DNA from: Rivularia sp. MS3
Lineage (GTDB): Bacteria > Cyanobacteriota > Cyanobacteriia > Cyanobacteriales > Nostocaceae
Assembly (NCBI GenBank): GCA_019192545.1
Contig: JAHCMI010000001.1
Coordinates: 310,001-374,000 of the forward strand
Direction of reading: 5' to 3'
Length of the DNA: 64,000 bases
Within the stretch, counting starts at the first letter, position 1; each line of letters opens with the position of its first letter. Under the pieces are notes generated by a model, which was not told where the DNA came from, made no database searches, and saw nothing but the letters and a program-made list of their open reading frames with translations. Made by a program: the position numbers and the translations under genes. Shown piece after piece: positions 1 to 7,927 of this stretch.

Positions 1-170
1 AAATGGCGGAAAAGCTAAGGAAAGCAAATCCAGAAGCGTTTAAAAATATTGTAGGAAGAATGTTAGAAGCCCACGGAAGAGGTTTTTGGGATGCTAGCGA
101 TGAGAAGTTGCAGAAGTTGCGAGAGTTATATGAGTTGACGGATGAGGAATTAGAAGGAGTTACGGTTTAA
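1..170 (+). CDS. chlH: C-terminal end of a magnesium-chelatase H subunit (ChlH/BchH/CobN family), cut by the window edge
   Basis: Only the last 55 or so residues are present, and the reading frame is open to the left edge, so the Met at base 3 is probably internal. The stretch NPEAFKNIVGRMLEAHGRGFW followed by a charged helix and the terminal residues LTDEELEGV resembles the conserved end of ChlH, the large porphyrin-binding subunit that inserts Mg into protoporphyrin IX in chlorophyll synthesis. The family assignment rests on recognition of this tail only. A CobN-type cobaltochelatase or a second ChlH paralogue cannot be excluded from so short a piece. The stop codon is followed by an intergenic block rich in palindromes. 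Confidence 0.7.
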   Translation, partial: MAEKLRKANPEAFKNIVGRMLEAHGRGFWDASDEKLQKLRELYELTDEELEGVTV

Positions 171-669
171 TTGTTTTCCATATCTAAAAATTGTAGGGTG
201 TGTTATCGCGGAGCGTAACGCACCATTCATATCAATTCCGGTTGCACCGGAATGATAAAAAAAACCGCAGCGGCCTTCGGAGCGTGACCGCTAGGTCATA
301 AAGTGTTCGTCTTGGGGAGCCACTCTCGTGCGCGGTGAGACAAGGAAAGGGGGTGTCGGTTTCCGTCCCCCAAACTAGCGAACCCGTTCACGCAGAGCGT
401 GCGGCTCAGGGGTTCCCCGCGTTGAGAGAAGTGGCGTGGTTTCCCCCTGAAGTTTGGGGGAAGAATATCTTCCCCCCAACTTCTCTCCATGTAAGCGGAG
501 CTTTCTCGCAGAGTACAACTTTTCAAGAGAGAGACGCAGAGGACATAGAGAAAAGAGGAAGAAGAGGGAATTTAAATAATTCCGATGTAAACGGAAAAGA
601 TATCACCTGATGACGCGGTGCGTTAAAACGTTCCGTTTATAACGCACCCTACGAAGAAAGACATTATAT
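171..669. repeat. Intergenic block of palindromic repeats
   Basis: No gene is supported here. Two copies of a GGTGYGTTA / TAACGCACC inverted repeat flank the block (about 193-225 and 617-648, the second with perfect 9-base arms). Between them is an unusually GC-rich stretch with stacked hairpins: GAACCC/GGGTTC around 380-416 enclosing CACGC/GCGTG, then GAGAGAAGT (424-432) pairing with ACTTCTCTC (479-487) and enclosing TTCCCCC (441-447) / GGGGGAA (456-462). The open frames across it on both strands follow from the repeat composition and have no protein-like features. Confidence 0.7.
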
Positions 670-1905
670 TTAACCACTTTCGCTTTCTTCGCTTTTCTTA
701 TTTCTGTCATTATGCGAGAATGCCTCACCAAGACTAGAAAATGCTTTAATTAAGGCAGTTAATCCGGTGATTGCTAAAGTTATTTTTCCGAGAATTTCCA
801 AAATTTGATCGAATCGCGAATCTTTATCTTTATTTTTCTCAGATTCCTGTTTAAGTGAACTTTCTGGAATTGGTGCAATTACTTTAGATGGTATAGATTC
901 AATCTCTTTACCATTCTCGTATTCTTTAATATATTGTTTGGCTTGATTCAAACTGGGATTATCAAGAACTCTATCAACTGTTTTTCTCAGCCATCTAAAG
1001 TACGGTGTTTTATTTTTAATGACGATGCCGTATTGTTGTTGCTCTAGATTGGGTAAATACATGCCCGGTTTTTGGGGATATATAACGTAATTGTGATTTT
1101 TCAACGGTTGTCTGCTTTTTCTATATCCCGGCTCTCCTTCGACTCCCTCCTCTAAAAGAGTTCGCAATATAATCGCATCGCTAGCAAATGCTTTGACTTT
1201 TCCTGCTTCTAAATCATCTAAAGCTAAATCTCTAACGTCTAATTTTTGGTTTATTTGTTTTTTTCTGGGATAGGTAACGAAACTTTTATAGCTATCTTTG
1301 TTAATTCTAAGCTGCTTGAAAGTCGTTGTATCTCTAATTGCAGCTATTGATAACGCAGAAAGCTTATCTTGTAACTGGTTTGGAGACGTGTTTTCTAATT
1401 CTTCTGCGGTTTCTTTCTTCAAAAGTAATTTAATACCAGTAGTATGAAAACTATTTCTTGAAAATCGTATCTTACTTCTGAAGGGTTTTTTATCTCGACT
1501 ATCTCTTAATCTTAGGGAAGACTTAGAATTAGGGCCGCATTCAATTTCAACTTTATTTGCGATTAATCCATCATATCTAGGATACTCTCTGCCGCGATAC
1601 TGATTAGCTATATCTTGGGCGATAACTGGAATTTTCTGATTTTGCCTGGTTACTTCCTGCTGCAATGTTTTCAAAAATTCTCCGCAGAAGCCGCCATAAG
1701 TACCATCCTCATTTTTACTTCCAATAGCAGAGGAAGCAGTCCGAATTCCCACACGAATCTGTTGTGGATAAATCGTTTTAGTTCGATTATTCGCTTGAGA
1801 ATTAGCTTGAGAAACAGCGCGATCGCAAAAAATACAGATTAAGGATACGAGGAAAGTTACTATTATAAATTTAAATGATTTTTTCTTGAAATGGAGAACA
1901 GCCAT
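670..1905 (-). CDS. Secreted solute-binding protein, family 3-like, with a C-terminal membrane segment
   Basis: A protein of 411 residues if it starts at the ATG at 1905. An in-frame TTG start 18 codons earlier lies inside a repeat element and is less likely. The N-terminus has lysines and then a hydrophobic stretch (FIIVTFLVSLICIF), a signal peptide or anchor. The body fits periplasmic amino-acid-type binding proteins: IRVGIRTASSAIGS near the start, GGFCGEFLKTL, and the family hallmark ECGPNS followed by a FHTTGIKLLLKK segment. Near the C-terminus ILGKITLAITGLTALIKAF looks like a membrane helix, followed by a charged tail. That is unusual for a free binding protein and suggests a membrane-tethered sensor or receptor. 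No permease or ATPase gene is adjacent. The ligand is unknown. Confidence 0.65.
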   Translation of the reverse strand: MAVLHFKKKSFKFIIVTFLVSLICIFCDRAVSQANSQANNRTKTIYPQQIRVGIRTASSAIGSKNEDGTYGGFCGEFLKTLQQEVTRQNQKIPVIAQDIANQYRGREYPRYDGLIANKVEIECGPNSKSSLRLRDSRDKKPFRSKIRFSRNSFHTTGIKLLLKKETAEELENTSPNQLQDKLSALSIAAIRDTTTFKQLRINKDSYKSFVTYPRKKQINQKLDVRDLALDDLEAGKVKAFASDAIILRTLLEEGVEGEPGYRKSRQPLKNHNYVIYPQKPGMYLPNLEQQQYGIVIKNKTPYFRWLRKTVDRVLDNPSLNQAKQYIKEYENGKEIESIPSKVIAPIPESSLKQESEKNKDKDSRFDQILEILGKITLAITGLTALIKAFSSLGEAFSHNDRNKKSEESESG

Positions 1906-1940
1906 TGGGTAGAACTTCCTTATCAAAAATAATTTCACGG

Positions 1941-2116
1941 GAGCATCCCAAATTCGCAAAAAGCCCGCAGGCTAGAAGTCTGGAGCTAATATTACAAAGC
2001 CTGACGATTTCCTAGCTAGGCTAAAAGATTTCTTAGCCTAGGAATGTAGGCTTTGTTTGTGCAGCCGCACCCTTAGAGAGTGTCGGACAAAATATTTGTT
2101 CAAAATTGGGATGCTC
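1941..2116. repeat. MITE-like element with terminal inverted repeats and an internal hairpin
   Basis: GAGCATCCCAA at 1941-1951 is matched by its exact complement TTGGGATGCTC at 2106-2116. Inside, 1994-2056 forms a long imperfect hairpin: ACAAAGCCT pairs with AGGCTTTGT, and AGGCTAA pairs with TTAGCCT. The element has no coding capacity and lies directly upstream of the solute-binding protein gene. Part of it (CGCA, CTTAGAG, GTGTCGG, then GGGATGCTC) recurs on the opposite strand near 46408-46450. Confidence 0.5.
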
Positions 2117-3150
2117 TCAATTTCACCCTTTTACTTTGTGATTCTCGAACAAACTAATATATTGCACCATTTTTTAGAAACCCAAAAATACCGGGTTTCT
2201 GATATTGCTGCAAGATAAAAGTAAAATCCACCCAAATCCAAAGGAAAATAGAAATAGCCGAGCATAATAGTATGAATAGTAAGTTCTAAGTAGTTACTCT
2301 TAATTACTTAGCACTGGATTTATTTAAACATATTATTAGCCGAATAATTCAGTATTCCTACTGTGATAATTTCATTTTCTCAAAGTTAAATAACTGGTTT
2401 ATATCGTCAGCAGGTTATTTATAAGGGATAACAGCTTTCAAGGTTTATATATATATTTATGTGTATCTATGTGAAGCTTCTACAATATTGTCAATTCCAC
2501 TTAAAACGTAGTTTGTAGTTTGGAGGAAAACACAAAATCCTCTTCTGCTGCTAGTAGTTCGCCAAGCGAACTTTGAGGGTGTATCATACAGTCGCGTAGA
2601 ATTCTTTTTCCCCTGCTTGCCTCCACCTGCAAATGTCGGCTTATTCGAGTACTAGGACACTGTAAGATTACGGATAAAAATTTCTTTGATTGTCTTCCAA
2701 CTTTTCCTGGCTGCCATTCATAGGAATCATTTGTCATTTGAGCGGAATGCTCGCGAAGTGTGCTGGAGGCATAATGAAGCGATGAATCGCAATTTATCAT
2801 TGAAATCCAAATGGTACCCTGGGGCAAGGCTTCGCAAACACTGCACTTTGCTAAGTTCAGCATGACTTTCACCACAAGATAAACTCGATTTCGCCCGAGA
2901 CGCTGCATCTTTTAATTATGCGAAGCGATTCTACTAGTTAATATCAAGTCAATTCAAAAGTTTCATAAGAAAGCTTCTGTTTAACATCACATATAGTTAG
3001 CCTAAAAAATAGTTAGATTTGATGACTTTTGCTACCAACATATAATTCCCTTCTCCACAGCCAATAAATATTCAGATGGTACGCTCCTTCGAGGCAACAA
3101 AAGTATTTATCAAATGCGGCTAACTTCTTTGTAGATGAATATCGAAGCTT
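2117..3150. other. Long intergenic region, no supported gene
   Basis: A 1 kb AT-rich gap. A hairpin AGAAACCC (2176-2183) / GGGTTTCT (2193-2200) belongs to the recurrent AAACCCGGTTT hairpin family of this window. A 135-codon open frame on the minus strand (2501-2908) has low-complexity, unconvincing protein content and no ribosome site. The stretch at about 2615-2660 resembles bases 46490-46530 (shared CCTCCAC, TGCAA, GGCTT, TTCGA, TACTA), so this part is probably repeat-derived. Confidence 0.5.
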
Positions 3151-3621
3151 TTAACTGAGTCTAAGAGTACATTCTAAAATCAGCTTTTGATTTATTAAAG
3201 AATAAGGTTGAATTTCCAAAGCACGTTGGAAAGAATTTATTGCTCTTGTGTACTCTCCTAAAGCTGCATAACACAAGCCCATACCGTGAAGTGCGCCAAA
3301 ATGTAGCGGATTTAGTTCTATTGCTACTTGAGTATCGGCTAAAGACTTTTCGTATTCGCTATTGGTGTAATAGAGAAAAGCGCGACGATTCCAGGCTTCG
3401 GCAAAATCGGGCTGATCTTCAATCAACTGGGTTAGCATATCTTCGGCTTCGGTGATTTTACCTGCATCTAGTAGTTTTTGGCTAGCTTCTATTTTCTCTA
3501 ACCCATAAACTCCTTTTTGCTGGAACCATAAACGCCAGAGTTTACGAGTTGCTTCTTCTCTAACTACTTCATCCGGGTTTTTCAAATCTTCAAGTAATGA
3601 GTTGATAAATAAAGAGTCCAT
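3151..3621 (-). CDS. Small TPR-repeat protein
   Basis: A soluble protein of 156 residues. From about residue 43 it contains consecutive tetratricopeptide-like helical pairs: AEDMLTQLIEDQPDFAEAWN, then YEKSLADTQVAIELNP, then YTRAINSFQRALEIQP, with the typical A/G, Y and P positions. The first 40 residues (DEVVREEATRKLWRLWF) resemble one HEAT-type helix pair. TPR proteins act as protein-binding scaffolds. Nothing in the sequence names the partner. The gene stands alone between two long gaps and starts at an ATG at 3621. Confidence 0.75.
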   Translation of the reverse strand: MDSLFINSLLEDLKNPDEVVREEATRKLWRLWFQQKGVYGLEKIEASQKLLDAGKITEAEDMLTQLIEDQPDFAEAWNRRAFLYYTNSEYEKSLADTQVAIELNPLHFGALHGMGLCYAALGEYTRAINSFQRALEIQPYSLINQKLILECTLRLS

Positions 3622-3916
3622 AAAGTTTGTTTTTTGAGTATCAGAGTATCTATGTAAGTCTAATCTCGCATAAATTTAGTTCAAAATACAGTAATTTACT
3701 CACTTTTAATGTTTTGCTTTAAATTTGATGCTGACAAATCTTTATAATTTTCTGTAGCTTGGAACACGATTTTTATGTATTCAGTTAAAATTAGCTATAT
3801 CTAAGCCAAAAATTCATATTGATCTCACAGAATTTACAACAAAAATAAACTATTGATACTTGACAAGTTTATGTTTATTAATAGTTGATAAAAACATAAC
3901 AAAAAAAATAATCACT

Positions 3917-5176
3917 ATGTCTTCTTCAAACGGTATTTCAAAGCATATTGTACTTACTTCTCATCCCACTCAATTTGGGCCAAAACCTATTCCCATTCAT
4001 TGGGGAGCAAAAAATGCAATGGAAAGAGGTCCAGCCATCGCGACTTTAACGAAGCAATCGCATCGCAATGTTGTAGGCACTCATTCGGGGAATTATTCCG
4101 TATATCGAGCTTTGGCTGTAGCTAGCGGTGCCCTACAGTCGAACCATAAAGCTGATTTGACAAATACCTCTCCCGTGGAGCATATTGGTCCGCATCCAAG
4201 CTGGTTTGATGCTGATAAAATCGTCTCTCTAGATCCCTTCGGAGCAATAGTAGGTGAGGTATTCGCACCGTATTATGAAAAAGGCTATGATATCCGCCCT
4301 ACTATCGCCATTACTAAAGCTCATATCAATATGCCGGAATTGCACGATGCTGTTAATAAAGGACGGTTGCAAATTGATGGCAAAATCATGAAATCTGGTG
4401 GGGATTTAGTTGTCACCAAAGCCGCTATCGAACCAGTTTGGTATTTACCCGGAATCGCCAAACGTTTTAAGATTAGCGAAGGTGATTTACGTCGTGCTTT
4501 ATTTGAACAAACCGGAGGCATGTTTCCGGAATTGGTGACGCGCTCGGATTTAGAAGTATTTTTACCACCCATTGGCGGGTTGACAGTATATATTATTGGC
4601 GACGTTGCAGATATTACCAATCCAGAAAAACCAGTTGCCGTGCGCGTGCATGATGAATGTAACGGCTCTGATGTCTTTGGTTCTGACATTTGCACCTGTC
4701 GCCCTTACTTAGTACACGGAATCGAAGTCTGCGTAAAAACCGCTCAAGAAGGTGGAGTCGGTGTTATTGTTTACAACAGAAAAGAAGGGCGGGCTTTAGG
4801 AGAAGTAACCAAATTTTTGGTTTACAATGCTCGCAAACGTCAGAAAGGTGGAGATACTGCCGACGCTTATTTTAACCGTACTGAATGCGTAGCTGGGATT
4901 GAAGATATGCGTTTTCAAGAACTAATGCCCGATGCATTGCACTGGTTGGGTATTACTCGCATCGACCGTATGGTATCAATGAGTAATATGAAGTACAACG
5001 CCATCACTGAATCGGGAATTGAAATAGTTGAGAGGATTGCGATTCCCGAAGAATTAATTCCCGATGATGCCAGAGTCGAAATTGAAGCTAAAAAAGCTGC
5101 CGGTTACTATAGCGAGACGGAAGTACTTGATACCGATGATTTGTCGGAAGTGAAAGGGCGTGGTTTGGAGCAGTGA
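3917..5176 (+). CDS. GTP cyclohydrolase II-like protein of the uracil catabolism (URC1) type
   Basis: A protein of 419 residues from the ATG at 3917. An upstream in-frame start would add 19 residues in an AT-rich leader and is unlikely. The C-terminal half is the GTP cyclohydrolase II fold: RVHDECNG, then Cys248-X10-Cys259-X-Cys261, the same zinc-ligand spacing as RibA, then YNRKEGRALGE in place of the usual EGRNIGL loop. The N-terminal ~200 residues are an extra domain absent from plain RibA but typical of URC1/Urg1 proteins. The next two genes on the strand are URC4 and uracil phosphoribosyltransferase, which are the URC partners, so a role in uracil breakdown is favoured over riboflavin synthesis. 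The exact reaction of URC1 on uridine nucleotides is inferred from the family. Confidence 0.8.
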   Translation: MSSSNGISKHIVLTSHPTQFGPKPIPIHWGAKNAMERGPAIATLTKQSHRNVVGTHSGNYSVYRALAVASGALQSNHKADLTNTSPVEHIGPHPSWFDADKIVSLDPFGAIVGEVFAPYYEKGYDIRPTIAITKAHINMPELHDAVNKGRLQIDGKIMKSGGDLVVTKAAIEPVWYLPGIAKRFKISEGDLRRALFEQTGGMFPELVTRSDLEVFLPPIGGLTVYIIGDVADITNPEKPVAVRVHDECNGSDVFGSDICTCRPYLVHGIEVCVKTAQEGGVGVIVYNRKEGRALGEVTKFLVYNARKRQKGGDTADAYFNRTECVAGIEDMRFQELMPDALHWLGITRIDRMVSMSNMKYNAITESGIEIVERIAIPEELIPDDARVEIEAKKAAGYYSETEVLDTDDLSEVKGRGLEQ

Positions 5177-5210
5177 ACAGTTAGCAGTTAGTAGTTAGTA
5201 GTTAGCAGAA
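5174..5210. repeat. Heptad short tandem repeat
   Basis: Degenerate tandem copies of a 7-base unit (AGTTAGC / AGTTAGT / AGTGAAC) begin at the stop codon of the URC1-like gene. Similar heptads lie at 11347-11395, 20091-20116 and 29744-29796. This is the short tandemly repeated repetitive sequence type found between genes of heterocystous cyanobacteria. Confidence 0.7.
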
Positions 5211-5216
5211 AATAAG

Positions 5217-5280
5217 AAAACCGGGTTTCTAAATAAATAATTATGCTTTGGCTTTAAGCATTGTTCAGAAACCCGGTTTT
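5217..5280. terminator. Long-loop inverted repeat, likely terminator of the URC1-like gene
   Basis: AAAACCGGGTTTCT (5217-5230) and AGAAACCCGGTTTT (5267-5280) are perfect 14-base complements, 36 bases apart, and the second arm runs into Ts. It lies 40 bases after the stop codon. If it terminates transcription, the following URC4 gene needs its own promoter in the 200-base gap. Confidence 0.55.
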
Positions 5281-5482
5281 TGTGCCTAAACGAATTTATC
5301 GTTATGGGGAATAGATAACTTTAATATTTATTGTCTAACTATTACTGTCTCTTCATGTTTTTGTTAGCAAATCTGAGATATAAGTTTGGAAAACATATAA
5401 GTTATCAAATAATTTTCACGCTTTACTCTTCACAGGCAATTTGTTGAATTTTTTAAGGGTGTATCTATCAAGGAATTAATGA

Positions 5483-6706
5483 ATGGAAAAACTGACGCGG
5501 GAAAAGATTGATTATTTGCGATCGCCTGTTGCAATCCGCGAGCGTTGCGGGCAATTATACGATTATGTAATCAAAGGTGAATCCCAGTTTTTTGCTTACG
5601 ATTTGACGCGGTTAGAAGAGGTTGCGGATTATGTAACTAAGGTAATGCGTGATGAATACCCGAATTTACAGATTCCTTTCCACAGTCGCTGGCAACATTT
5701 TACAGCAGGAGAAATACCGCGTTTATCCTGGTTGAATCAAAAGTTGGCTAGATTAACTGCTATCGAAAAAGCCATTGCTAAATATGATTTAGCCATTATC
5801 AGCGTTTTATTAGATGCCGGTGCCGGTAAAAGTTGGGATTATCTTGAAAAAGAAACCCAATTAATTTTTACACGTTCTGAAGGATTAGCTGTTGCTAGCT
5901 ACCAAATGTTTTGTCAGGGAATTTTTTCGAGTGACTCTAACAATCCTTTACAAGTTGATGCTCAAAAATTGCAAAGTTTGACGGTAGAAGAACTTGCTAA
6001 GGGTTTTCAAGTGACTGCGGATAATCCTTTGGTGGGATTACAGGGAAGATTAAAACTTTTGCAAAAGCTAGGAGAGGTTTTACTTTCGCTACCTGAGATA
6101 TTTGGTAAAGAAAATCCTCGTTTAGGTAATCTTGTAAATTACCTTTTAGAAAAAGTTGAAAATAATCAAATAGCCGCAACCGATGTCTTTGATGGAGTTT
6201 TGCAAGGGTTTAGTGGAATTTGGAGTGGACGTATAGAAGTAGATGGAGTTAATTTAGGTGACGTATGGTTTCACCGTGCGGTTGTGGATGACGGTTTAGT
6301 GCCTTTTCATAAACTTTCGCAATGGTTAACTTACTCTTTGTTAGAACCATTGCAAGAATTAGGGTTAGAAATAACTAACTTAGATTCCCTTACCGGATTA
6401 GCTGAATATCGTAATGGTGGATTATGTATCGACTTAGGACTTATTAAGGTAAAAAATCCTGATATTTTATCTCATTCTCATTCCGTAACATCGGAAATTA
6501 TAGTAGAGTGGCGGGCTTTAACAGTAATTTTCTTAGATTTGATTGCCGCTAAAATTCGCGAACAACTAGATATGAATTCCGAAGAATTACCTTTAGTTAA
6601 AGTTTTACAAGGAGGAACATGGACGGCAGGAAGAAAAATCGCCGCAGAATTAAGAAAAGATGGTGTCCCCCCTTTACAAATAAGCAGCGATGGTACGGTA
6701 TTTTAA
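5483..6706 (+). CDS. DUF1688 family protein (URC4/Urg3 type)
   Basis: A soluble protein of 407 residues that begins with the characteristic LRSPVAIRERCGQLYDYVIKG and has FHSRWQHFTAGEIPR near residue 75 and LLDAGAGKSWDYLE near 112. I recognise these as the DUF1688 family, known from fungal URC4/Urg3, which is required for uracil use as nitrogen source. The C-terminus carries EWRALTVIFLDLIA and QGGTWTAGRKIAAELR, also typical. The biochemical step is not established with certainty. Its position between a URC1-like and a uracil phosphoribosyltransferase gene strongly supports the pathway assignment. The start at 5483 is preceded by an AAGGA ribosome site about 8 bases upstream. Confidence 0.85.
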   Translation: MEKLTREKIDYLRSPVAIRERCGQLYDYVIKGESQFFAYDLTRLEEVADYVTKVMRDEYPNLQIPFHSRWQHFTAGEIPRLSWLNQKLARLTAIEKAIAKYDLAIISVLLDAGAGKSWDYLEKETQLIFTRSEGLAVASYQMFCQGIFSSDSNNPLQVDAQKLQSLTVEELAKGFQVTADNPLVGLQGRLKLLQKLGEVLLSLPEIFGKENPRLGNLVNYLLEKVENNQIAATDVFDGVLQGFSGIWSGRIEVDGVNLGDVWFHRAVVDDGLVPFHKLSQWLTYSLLEPLQELGLEITNLDSLTGLAEYRNGGLCIDLGLIKVKNPDILSHSHSVTSEIIVEWRALTVIFLDLIAAKIREQLDMNSEELPLVKVLQGGTWTAGRKIAAELRKDGVPPLQISSDGTVF

Positions 6707-6738
6707 CAGTTGGCAATTAATTAAAAATAATTTTGTAG

Positions 6739-6805
6739 GGTGTGTTAGATGCACGACAATTTATCTCTTAAAGCGGAACAATGTTTCTTTATCATCTAAC
6801 GCACC
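6739..6805. repeat. GGTGYGTTA inverted-repeat element
   Basis: GGTGTGTTAGATG (6739-6751) and CATCTAACGCACC (6793-6805) pair over 13 positions with one G-T wobble. This is the same family as the copies at 193-225 and 617-648, with a different, longer loop. Confidence 0.7.
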
Positions 6806-6935
6806 ATAACGTTGACACAATAAAAGTATGAATCAAAATCATCCAAATTCTATCAAAGTCAACAGCCTAGGTAGAGCCTTGTAACCAGGGCACAGCTTAT
6901 TAAAAAAGATTAATTCATCCTTCATAATACATTGT

Positions 6936-7568
6936 ATGCAGCAAGTAAACCTAATCAAACATCCATTAATTCAACACAAATTAACGCTTATCAGAAAAGC
7001 TGAAACTAGTACCGCAAAATTTCGCGCTCTTCTCAAAGAAGTAAGTTTATTACTAGCTTATGAAGTCACGCGAGACTTACCTTTAAAATCCGAAGTAATT
7101 CAAACACCGATTGCTCAAATGAATGCCCCGGTACTGGCACCAGAAAAAAAACTAGTGATTATTTCTATTCAAAGAGCAGGACAAGGTATATTAGATGGCA
7201 TGTTGGAATTAATGCCATCTTCAAGAGTTGGACATATCGGACTTTATCGCGATCCAAAAACCTTAATTGCAATTGAATATTATTTCAAAGTTCCCGATGA
7301 TATAGAGAAGCGAGATGTCTTAGTAGTCGATCCAATGTTAGCTACCGGACATACAGCAGTAGCAGCAGTAGAACGTTTAAAATCAACTAACCCTCAATCC
7401 ATAAAATTTGTTTGTTTGCTTGCTGCTCCAGAAGGTATCGAATATTTTTGTAAATCCCATCCAGACGTACAAATATTCACCGCCGCCATTGACGAAAAAT
7501 TAGATGAAAACGGTTATATCGTTCCCGGTTTAGGTGATGCTGGGGATAGAATGTTTGGAACAAAATAG
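6936..7568 (+). CDS. upp: Uracil phosphoribosyltransferase
   Basis: A protein of 210 residues, the normal length for the family. It converts uracil and PRPP to UMP. The PRPP-binding loop is [13 protein letters not shown] (residues 128-140), SIQRAGQG lies near 77-84, and the uracil-binding C-terminal signature [18 protein letters not shown] ends the protein. Besides pyrimidine salvage, in the URC pathway this enzyme makes the uridine nucleotide that is then degraded, which fits the two upstream genes. The gap to the DUF1688 gene is 229 bases and contains a palindromic repeat, so co-transcription is possible but not evident. Confidence 0.95.
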   Translation: MQQVNLIKHPLIQHKLTLIRKAETSTAKFRALLKEVSLLLAYEVTRDLPLKSEVIQTPIAQMNAPVLAPEKKLVIISIQRAGQGILDGMLELMPSSRVGHIGLYRDPKTLIAIEYYFKVPDDIEKRDVLVVDPMLATGHTAVAAVERLKSTNPQSIKFVCLLAAPEGIEYFCKSHPDVQIFTAAIDEKLDENGYIVPGLGDAGDRMFGTK

Positions 7569-7927
7569 TTTTTTAATGTATCGTAAATCCGATAAATTTA
7601 CCTATATAGTGAGATTCAATTATAAATATTAATCAACGATGCAATGCCTACTGATACTACAGTGTTTTTTGCTTGATGCGGTGCAAGTGGTAGGGTGTTT
7701 GAAAACAATAGTCTTTTTTTGAGGCTGTAACCCTTACTCCGTCTACATTTTAGCTACTTTAACGATAAATGTGGCTTGCACCATCGCTAAAACCCCCTCT
7801 AGCAGCCAGTTTCAGGCCTTTTTATTTTTACCCTCTTGACATTCCAATCGCTGAAAGTATACTTTTATTATTGGCTTGCACCTTTGTACCATGAAAACTA
7901 AATATAGTAAGGCTTCTGTAGCGAGCA
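7569..7927 (+). promoter_or_regulatory. CRISPR leader region
   Basis: The 359 bases before the first perfect repeat have no gene. The leader side is assigned because the repeats decay at the other end of the array. The motif GGCTTGCACC occurs twice (about 7752-7763 and 7872-7881), and CTTGCACC also occurs in the gap at 31.3-31.4 kb. Confidence 0.6.
7836..7863 (+). promoter_or_regulatory. Promoter in the CRISPR leader
   Basis: TTGACA at 7836-7841 and TATACT at 7858-7863 with a 16-base spacer form a near-consensus housekeeping promoter. Transcription would start at about 7870, some 58 bases before the first repeat, and read through the array on the plus strand. The prediction is from sequence only. 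Confidence 0.6.

Noticed and set aside
335-610. Overlapping open frames on both strands (296-526 minus, 335-610 plus)
   Set aside because: They lie across the palindromic block. The protein text is low-quality and the frames mirror each other through the inverted repeats.
2501-2908. A 135-codon open frame on the minus strand
   Set aside because: No ribosome site, no domain pattern, atypical composition, and part of it resembles another intergenic stretch near 46.5 kb, so it is probably repeat DNA.
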